Of a stretch of 64,000 nucleotides of DNA, positions 57,318 to 64,000 are shown in pieces; the first letter of the stretch is position 1, and every line of letters starts with the position of its first letter. The notes beneath the pieces are model-generated. The model was not told where the DNA came from and searched no databases. It saw nothing but the letters and a program-made list of their open reading frames with translations. Source of the stretch: Phytophthora sp. 'mugwort' (lineage: Eukaryota > Oomycota > Peronosporomycetes > Peronosporales > Peronosporaceae); NCBI GenBank assembly GCA_033558025.1, contig JAUCEF010000018.1:806001-870000 (forward strand), read 5' to 3'. The translations under genes and the position numbers were made by a program.

Positions 57318-58166
57318 CTAAAAGCTTGCCTTGACATTTTCAAAGCCTTCCACGTGCTCCCCCCCCCGGATGGGCGTCTGGGCCGGCACCGTTGCGCTGT
57401 TCAGCTTAAAAACAAAACATGAACCAGACGCCACTTCCCGCTCGTTTCTGAACGCAGAAGGTTGGCGTCGAGTGCGGGGATTTCGATTCCCGCACCATGC
57501 CTGCCTTGGCATTTGGGGTGAAAAAGGCATCAACGACATCGCACTGCTCTCGAGGCCATGGCCATTGTCTGGTGACACATTACTTTGTGCCCGGCATCAG
57601 ATTAATCTCGTGCCTGACGTCACGATCCGGTGGGAGTTGAGATGGTGGATCCTTGGACACCACGTCCTCGAACTCCTTCATTAAGGATACACTGGATCCT
57701 TGGGGTTCTTGAGAATCCCAGAACCCAAGCGCGAGGCACGCTGGGAGGAGAATGCCTCCAGGACGTCCCCGTCCATAACCGAGGAGGAATTCAACTCCTC
57801 TGGAGTGGATGGAGTGGACTCTTGCTTCAAGAATACCATCTCCGCTATTTTCCCAGCCTACAGGTCTTCGAGGAAATCTGTCGGCGTCAACTCTTCAAGG
57901 TTCAGGAGCTCTGACATCTCGGGCAGGGGCTCTAGCTGGATGCCGCCTGCCTTGACCCGACGGCCGGTCTCGCCGTCGAGGATGTGATAACATCCTTCGA
58001 CTGGCCGCGTCGGACGAACCCGGGCCCTTGGTTCCGAGTCGCTTGAAGCGACTCCAGTCTGAAGCGACTTCAGACTCGACTTGCGGTGTCGACTATGTCG
58101 TCGACGGCGACCGTGACGTGATACTTCGTTATCCACGTCTGCAGACGTCTCACTGACGACGTCCAA
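57318..58166 (-). pseudogene. G2 RT N-terminus and upstream linker
   Basis: 57,318-57,578 holds the fingers region (FNKLNSATVPAQTPI-like) and then jumps to FENVKAS, which in G1 lies about 600 bp further on. 57,858-58,166 holds the linker (GCYHILDGETGRRVKAGGIQ, LNLEELTPTDFLEDL) shared with G1 near 10.1-10.3 kb. Confidence 0.75.
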
Positions 58167-58517
58167 AGCCTCTAGGACTACTTATTTTAGTTCTTCCGAT
58201 CGTCACTCCTGTCCTTGTTCTTAGAACCTTAACGCCTAGTATTCACAGTAACCTTTGTGTTTTTCGCCCTGAATGCGGAATGACGTCGAAGTGACTTCTG
58301 CACGCGGCGTGTACACTCAATCCACTGAGTGCCGCAAGCAAATCCAGAATTCTAAAAATAAATATCAAATAGTTGAAAGTTTCATGAAATACTCTTGTGG
58401 TCGCTTGCTAGAGTAGTCTGCCAAATACGCGTTTAGAACTGTTTCGTTTCCAAACGTTGGACGAAACTCAACAAAACTAAACACACACGACTTGGCACTC
58501 TTCATGTAGCCCCGTTA

Positions 58518-59290
58518 CAAGACCTCTTCGCGTGCAGTCATACTGCACGCAAACATTTTCTTGGAGGCTCGCCAGATGCGAGATCAAGTTGGAGTAGCCC
58601 GTTCCGGGTAGCGCTATATGTGAACGTCGCAGGGCTTGCACCGATGAAGCGCTTGCCAATGAGGATCGAATAAGAATGGGCAGATTGTTATTGATTTCAC
58701 CAATTACTGAAGATTTGAAAGTGAGGTTACTTTGTATTTTTGCTCGAAGCCAGACCCCGACAAATAATTGCGATTGTTTGGATCCACCCACCATGATTTA
58801 TCGACGTCGACTTTTGCTAATTCATCCTAGCCCGAATGAATCATATCGAACCGGGTGCGGGCCGAATCAATCCTTTTTTATTTGGGTTTGAGTGAGTCAA
58901 ATAATCCACATTGTAATACGGAAAATACAATTATTGCAATTCTCCAATCATTTTTTCGATGTGGCTTTGAGACACTGCCGGCCCAGTGTCGCTGTCATCC
59001 GGCTCATTTCCAACAAGACCAGCAGAGCTACTGCTGCTGTAAGCTGCAGGCTGTGTAGTATTCGATAGGGTAAGCTAAAGCCATTGTCCAGTATACTACG
59101 TAGTATTTTGCCTTAGATTGGTGTATGTTTCTTCTGTTCGAGGTATCTCGCTCAAAATTCCCACGATAAAACTCTTGTAAAGTCGATGCAGACAGCATAT
59201 TAGCGACGCTATCATCCGGAACCAGTGGAATATCGCAAAGTGCCGAAAGTCAGCGCGTGAGCTCGCAAGAAGGCTCGGTCGTAACAGCAG
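58518..59290. other. No recognisable gene
   Basis: Short open frames only. It separates the gypsy remains from the Kazal block, and I see no repeat partner within the window. Confidence 0.4.
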
Positions 59291-59291
59291 T

Positions 59292-59555
59292 CTAGTCGCG
59301 AATGCTTCGTCTTTTCCGGTGGCATCTGCCAATGTGTATCTTCTTAAGGGACGGATCAACGCACCGTCCGACGTTGAACAGACACCTATTAGCGTAGGTG
59401 ATCCCGTCAGAGGCGCAGATGGGAATATACTCGCGCGTGCATCGCGTCGGGCACTTGTCGTCAATATCAGTCTGTGCCTCTCGAAGCCAAGCCGATGCAC
59501 CAGTTACCTGGAGCAGCGCAACAATTGCGAATATCACCAACGTGTTCACGTTCAT
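59292..59555 (-). CDS. Secreted Kazal-type protease inhibitor B'
   Basis: The 87-residue product starts MNVNTLVIFAIVALLQVTGA, a clear signal peptide. The Kazal domain has its six cysteines in CPTRC, PICASDGITYANRC, GRC and GRC, followed by a basic tail (HRKRRSIRD). The predicted P1 residue is Arg (C-T-R-E), as in inhibitors A and B. It holds the same relative place in the inverted block as inhibitor B does at 35.2 kb. The surrounding DNA similarity stops before the coding region, so it may be an old, diverged copy or a different family member. The frame is open upstream to 59,642, but the signal peptide marks the start. Confidence 0.9.
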   Translation of the reverse strand: MNVNTLVIFAIVALLQVTGASAWLREAQTDIDDKCPTRCTREYIPICASDGITYANRCLFNVGRCVDPSLKKIHIGRCHRKRRSIRD

Positions 59556-60339
59556 CGTCGAGGGCCGCTCGTTCTTGGTATGTCCGGGGAGGTGGAAGCT
59601 GTTGAAAGCGAAAATGCCACTGAGGAAGCCAGGGGTATACAATTTCCCGCGAGATTCTAGACATCATGTGATGGGATTGAATGTCACACAGACAAGCCTA
59701 TGATACGTCAATTTGATGTACAGTACCGGTATGGAGCCGATGAAGTAATAGTACATATACAGTTTTTTTCTGCTATATGCGAACTTGATAAAATGTGAAG
59801 GTAGACCAGGCGTTTCATATTTTTAACATTATCTTTGAATTTTGCAGGTTATCGAATGGTACGGTGCGTGCACAACTATTCTGTACGAGTTAAAATACCG
59901 CCACTTCAGTTGTGCACCTCGTTTGCGAGCCGTATTAATGGTGTCACGGTTGCGCTCTTTGGGCCGGTTAAAAATGTACATTGATCGCGTTCAGCATCTC
60001 GCAATGGGAGTGAGACGTGCACAACAAGATTACCATTTCATCCTTCCTGATCAATCCTTAAAATGTGCATTTTATGCATTTGAAGACCCCCGACGCTTGA
60101 TCGGCGGCGATATGGTGTACTATTATAGTTCTGGGGGGGTGCGCGAGATGGTCCCAAAGTTCCTACCGCTGAATTTGGTGATCGAAGCCATGCTAAAGTG
60201 CTGAATTTAAATGGACAGTCCTGTGTGATCACTTTTTCGCAAGTACTTGTACACCAATAATGTTGGGGTTTACGGTCGATATCGGTTCTGAGTTATCTAG
60301 GAAGGACACGCACGCAGCATGAAAGTGAGTACTGCGTCC

Positions 60340-60465
60340 AAAAAAAGGAGGGAATGACATGCAATAAAGCAACCCAGGAAGGCGCGCGTTTGCGAGCGCG
60401 CGTAGCCACACAACAAAGCCCAGCACCGCAATAACATCGGTCCTTTGGAGGCTAGGGTAAACGGT
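60340..60465. repeat. GC-rich dispersed repeat (copy 3, inverted)
   Basis: On the minus strand it contains GCGGTGCTGGGCTTTGTTG, GGCTACGCGCGCTCGCAA and CCCTCCTTTTTTGG, collinear with the copy at 34.30-34.47 kb inside the inverted block. Confidence 0.6.
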
Positions 60466-60962
60466 GATGTCAGACATTCAATACAGAGCGTAAGTCTAAA
60501 CTAAAAATGCGATTCGACGAATGTTTTTTTTACTATATACATTATTGTTGTTTGTGCTCGCTTACTGTCAGAATATTTACTGTCAGAATTTTCCAGGACT
60601 AGTTTCTAAAACAATGCCAACGACCGGTCGACGTGAACGCAATCGCTTTTTAAAAGCGACCCGGTTGTGTTCCTCCACCACCATCGGATGCCCTGTGCAG
60701 CTCGACAAGCAGTTGGTGGCATCATATCTGGGATAGGCTCCCGATTTACATGTTGATGCAGTATTATAGTGCCGCCATACTCTTGACGCCTCATCAATTT
60801 ATCTTTATCTTTCAGTGCCAACGAAATCCTGACTGAAGCCAGATCGGAAGCTGCAAAATGACGCAGAAACGACAGAATCAATGCTCTCATAAAGTCACGT
60901 AGATCTTTGTCTACGTCCGCTTTCTGCGCTGCATGGGGGCTCCTGGGCATTGCTCACTTTTT

Positions 60963-61222
60963 CTAGATGCACTTGCCGCCATGCTTCCAGGTGACGGTCG
61001 AGTTCTCGCAGTGAGCGATTTCCAGCAGGTAGTCGTTCGCGTACGTGACGTCGTTTGTACCACACGGGCGTGAAGTCAAGCTCGCAATTGTCGTCGCACT
61101 CGGCGGTGCCTCGCTGCTTGATCATTCATGGACATATGCAACGTGACCTCGTCCGCCTCCGCGGGCGCCCAGACACCCGACAGCGCTAGTGCCACTGTCA
61201 TCAGAATCGCCGCCTTGTTCAT
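60963..61222 (-). pseudogene. Kazal inhibitor A pseudogene (A')
   Basis: The ATG at 61,222 opens a signal peptide nearly identical to inhibitor A (MNKAAILMTVALALSGVWAP). An altered stretch after it shifts the frame before the first cysteine, and a 2-nt loss at the PVC motif shifts it again. One Kazal cysteine codon is also TAC (Tyr), and the P1 position reads Leu. It cannot give a folded inhibitor. The rest is about 88 percent identical, by eye, to inhibitor A. Confidence 0.88.
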
Positions 61223-61264
61223 GATTCTTCGCTGTTGCTTTCGCGAACTGAACTGACGGAAAAT

Positions 61265-61445
61265 AAAACGAGAGTGACTATTGTACCAGACTGGAAAAGG
61301 AGCTGGTGACATCCCATAAAACAACCAACGGAGGGGAGCGGTTGCGAGCGCGCGTAGCCATAGCAAACCCGCGCGGTATTTGCGTTGGCGGGCCCAGCGC
61401 CTATCTTTCCAGCGAGCCGAGCACTGTACCGGCCCGAACTTAGAA
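61265..61445. repeat. GC-rich dispersed repeat (copy 4, inverted)
   Basis: On the minus strand it reads GCGCTGGGCCCGCCAACGCA, then AATACCGCGCGGGTTTGC, CTACGCGCGCTCGCAA and TTGTTTTATGGGATGTC. It sits directly upstream of the broken Kazal A', while the intact gene A has unrelated DNA at that position. It may have been an insertion into the duplicated promoter. Confidence 0.6.
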
Positions 61446-61672
61446 TATTTTCTCGCAGGAGCGCATGTCCGAAACATGAGCGATTTCATTACGGCCAAAC
61501 CGCGGTAGATGTACAAGTTGTTCAACGATCCCGCGTATTTAGTAAATAGTTGTTGGGGATAGAAAAATGCTATTTTAAGTATCATTATTACAATGTTATT
61601 AGCTTTTTTACCTTAATTCAAGCTTATTAATATATTGAAAGTTCTTTTTAATTTGAAAAAGTATTTATAGTA

Positions 61673-63286
61673 CAGCGGGTGCAGAAAGTCTGCACCCCCC
61701 TGAGCCGACTTCAGGTTTTTGATACTGTGTTGGCTGTACTCGTCGGATTGGAGTGCGTTTGTTTTGCACGATGCGATACGCTCTTGCGTGTTCGCTGCTG
61801 CCTCTCTTTCCCGCTCTTTTCCAGTGGTTTGCATGCAGCGCGCAAATTGACAGAACCGGGGGCTACAGAACCGACTCCAATTATACTAGTTTTAGTATGG
61901 TGTCGACCACCGAACTGAACACCTACCTACCATCTAGTGCAACTTCCTGTCGCCGCCTTAACAGCTTCCAGCCTAGCGGGCATGGATAAATCACCTTCTG
62001 CACGGTTTCAACGGGGATGTTGTACCAGATTGTCGATAGTTTCACGCGGAGGTCGTCAAGGTCTGTTGCAGGGGTCTTGTGGAGCTCGGCCTTCATGATG
62101 CCCCAGAGATTTTCGATGGGGCCTAAGTCCGGGCTTTGAGGAGGGTGGCCCATGCAGTCGAGCTTCAGCTCCTTCAGATACGCTGCTGTGCCCTTGGCGC
62201 GATGAGCTGGGGCGCCAACTTGAACAAAACGAATAGGAGTCGGCAGCTTTAGAAGCTCACGGGTCAGAGGAGTTTCAGCAGCCAACATGCTGCGGTAGTA
62301 GGCCCCGTTCACAGTGCTGTCGCAGAAGTGCATGGTGCCCACCCCATTGTGCGATATCGAGCTCCAGACCATGAAGATCTTGCGGCTCGACTTGAAGGTG
62401 GGCACAGTGCGCTTCTCGTTGAAGCCCTGACCGGCGCCAGACGGACACCTTACCGGTGGTGCCGTTGAGCTTAACGGATGCCTCGTCGGAGAAGAGGACG
62501 TTTCCCCAATCCTCGGCTTCCATATTTTGGGGGTTAGTGGCGTATGCCACGCGCTTTCGACGGTGCACAGGTGACAGGACGGGTTTCTTTCTCGACGACC
62601 GGCCGTGCAAACCAGAGTCGCGGATGCGCGACCTGATTGTCGATTCGCTACCATTCTTTCCCGTTTCAGCAGACACTGTATCGGCGATTGAAGCTGCTGA
62701 AACGAAGCGGTTCTGCTCTACAAGGAGAACGAGTGCGAACGATCTTGCCACCCATGCGTTTGTCGGTCAGTTGAGGGCGGTCGGAGCGCTCAGCACTTAA
62801 GCAATGGCCCCGCATGTTATGACGCTTGATGATTGATTTTATGCTTGGTAAGGGCAGTATTAACTTCTTGATCTTGCCGTAGCTGAGCCCAGCAGCCCTC
62901 TTTGCGACAAAGCGACGTCGCAGCTCAAGCGGGCATTCTTTGCCTCTGAAACAGAGCACACAAAATTAGTAGCTTGCTTCATCCAGCACATAAGGCATGG
63001 ACACTTACCCCATCGCCAGCGCGCCAAACCGGAAATGAAGGAAGCGCACTTAGTGGGCCCATACTAAAACTAGTATAATTGGAGTGGGTTCTGTAGCCCC
63101 CGGTTCTGTCAATTTGCACGCTGCATGCAAACCACTGGAAAGAGCGGGGAAGAGAGGCAGCAGCGAACACGCAAGAGGGTGCCGCATCCTGCAAAACAAA
63201 CCGCACTCCAATCCGAATGATACAGCCAACATAGTATCAAAAAACCTGAGGTCGGATTAGGTGGTGCAGATGTTCTGCATCCGCTG
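61673..63286 (-). mobile_element. Tc1/mariner element B with 228-bp TIRs
   Basis: The ends are CAGCGGGTGCAGAAAGTCTG (61,673 on) and the complement of CAGCGGATGCAGAACATCTG (63,286 back). Inverted repeats extend 228 bp (61,673-61,900 and 63,059-63,286). A TA flanks the left end; the right flank reads TC, so that side has mutated. The TIR tips contain a near-palindrome GGTGCAGAAAGTCTGCACC. Confidence 0.88.
61923..63013 (-). pseudogene. Tc1-like transposase B with a 5-nt first exon
   Basis: The likely start is ATGGG at 63,013-63,009, then a 63-nt GT-AG intron (63,008-62,946), then GGKECPLELRRRFVAKRAAG. A frameshift near 62.74 kb leads to ADTVSAETGKNGSESTIRSR and LFSDEASVKLNG (first Asp). Another near 62.42 kb leads to the C-terminal half. 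There the expected QDNAPAH reads VQVGAPAH, so the second catalytic Asp is lost, while PPQSPDLGPIENLWGIMK keeps the third acidic residue. Stop at 61,923. It is inactive. Confidence 0.88.
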
Positions 63287-64000
63287 TCCAACGTTTTTTT
63301 ATTAACAGGTTTTCATGGTATTCACGTTAACTTTTTAAAAGTGGCAGTATACCTCTAGCATAACGGTCCAGCAATTTTCTTTTTATGGCAAGCTTAATTT
63401 AGTAAAGCAGGCGTAGATAAATCAATTTTTAACTAGCTTTTAGTTGTATAAAAAAGACCCGAAACTGAGTGATCTAACCATGAACAGATTGATTGTTTGT
63501 GGTAGTAGATTGCGGCTTCAGATAAAATATCACACTTAAATAGGAAGTGGATGTAGCCATCATACACTAATAGTGAAATAGGCTTTCAATCTCCATATTT
63601 TCCAAATCCAAGTTTTTCATCACAAAATGATGTTAGACCACGAGATCGGCATTCCTTGCAATACTTATACCTGCCTCGATACCGATGTTGGCATCTAGAC
63701 ATATTTTGTAGTGTCCACCAAATAGCTTAACACATTCAGAGCCAACGAAGTGATGGTTCTCATCCTTATCGATAAAATAAGAAGTGTCGCTTGATTGGGG
63801 TATTACGGTAGCAATCTAGGGGTCACATTGGGACGATAGGCTGGGCATGGATATATTTGGGTCTTACCCATTGTCATCCACTTCTCATCTGTCGAATGCC
63901 TATACCACCCGGATGAATAGTATTGGGAAAGGTTTCCAAGCAAAAGTTTAAGCGTGGTGTTGTCAGTGTCAGTCATTGTATATTAGACTTGACTTTATAT
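63287..64000. other. No recognisable feature
   Basis: AT-rich sequence without a long open frame, repeat partner or RNA-like structure that I can identify. Confidence 0.4.

Larger units (their letters stand above)
53417..58517 (-). mobile_element. Ty3/gypsy chromovirus G2 with internal RT deletion
   Basis: The minus-strand order from high to low coordinate is linker, RT N-terminus, RNase H, integrase, chromodomain, an antisense ORF zone, PPT, 3' LTR. The RT palm is deleted: near 57,355 a C-run joins sequence equivalent to G1 9,017-9,030 directly to sequence equivalent to G1 9,637, removing about 600 bp including YFDD. Upstream of 58.17 kb, gag and the 5' LTR are lost except for about 30 bp at 58,486-58,517 that match the LTR edge. 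Confidence 0.85.
59930..61262. repeat. Inverted-duplication arm 2 (partner 33,470-35,140)
   Basis: The segment is the reverse-complement counterpart of the Kazal A downstream region. Kazal A's broken copy lies at its right end, and the noncoding DNA that precedes Kazal B lies at its left end. By eye most blocks are above 80 percent identical with indels. Confidence 0.85.

Noticed and set aside
1..64000. tRNA genes
   Set aside because: No cloverleaf with matching A and B boxes was recognised by eye; a tRNAscan run would be needed to exclude them.

Overview
The window is nuclear DNA from an oomycete, most like a Phytophthora or close relative. This rests on compact genes with short GT-AG introns (about 40 to 110 nt), small secreted Kazal inhibitors, and a dense mix of decayed Ty3/gypsy, LINE, PIF/Harbinger, Tc1/mariner, hAT-like and DDE_1 elements. 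No species is claimed.

Layout. 1-18,000 is repeat-rich. It holds two DDE_1 transposase relics (2.5-4.7 kb), a minus-strand Ty3/gypsy element with a 5' LTR (7.4-12.3 kb), and a complete-ended but dead Harbinger element (12,348-17,685) with a whole Tc1/mariner element inserted in it (15,058-16,668). 18,000-33,050 is a gene island of six housekeeping or regulatory genes: a Spartan-type DNA-protein crosslink protease (+), a CCDC177-like coiled-coil protein (-), the rRNA-processing nuclease NOB1 (-), V-ATPase catalytic subunit A (+), an EF-hand protein phosphatase of the PPEF/RdgC type (+), and a long protein joining a Mut-7/EXD-type 3'-5' exonuclease to a YbaK-like editing domain (+). 33,470-35,455 carries two Kazal inhibitor genes. 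35,500-59,000 is again transposon debris: LTR fragments, an hAT-like relic, a LINE 3' part, a DDE_1 element with both TIRs, a plus-strand gypsy, an hAT relic, and two minus-strand gypsy bodies sharing one LTR. 59,290-61,262 is an inverted, partly duplicated counterpart of the Kazal region, with one intact and one broken Kazal gene. 61,673-63,286 is a second Tc1/mariner element with 228-bp TIRs. The last 0.7 kb shows nothing recognisable.

How the genes relate. The island genes share no single pathway. They cover genome maintenance (Spartan), ribosome maturation (NOB1), organelle acidification (V-ATPase A), Ca2+-responsive dephosphorylation (PPEF) and RNA or tRNA quality control (exonuclease-YbaK, role inferred). 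NOB1 and V-ATPase A are divergent across 383 bp. V-ATPase A, the phosphatase and the exonuclease fusion are co-directional and tightly packed. The Kazal genes sit at the border between the conserved island and the repeats, the usual place for host-interaction genes in these genomes.

Most notable: the exonuclease-YbaK fusion; a 422-codon open frame (two stops) antisense to a chromovirus between its integrase and 3' LTR; the inverted Kazal block; NOB1 with two CCCH fingers; and two gypsy bodies sharing an LTR.
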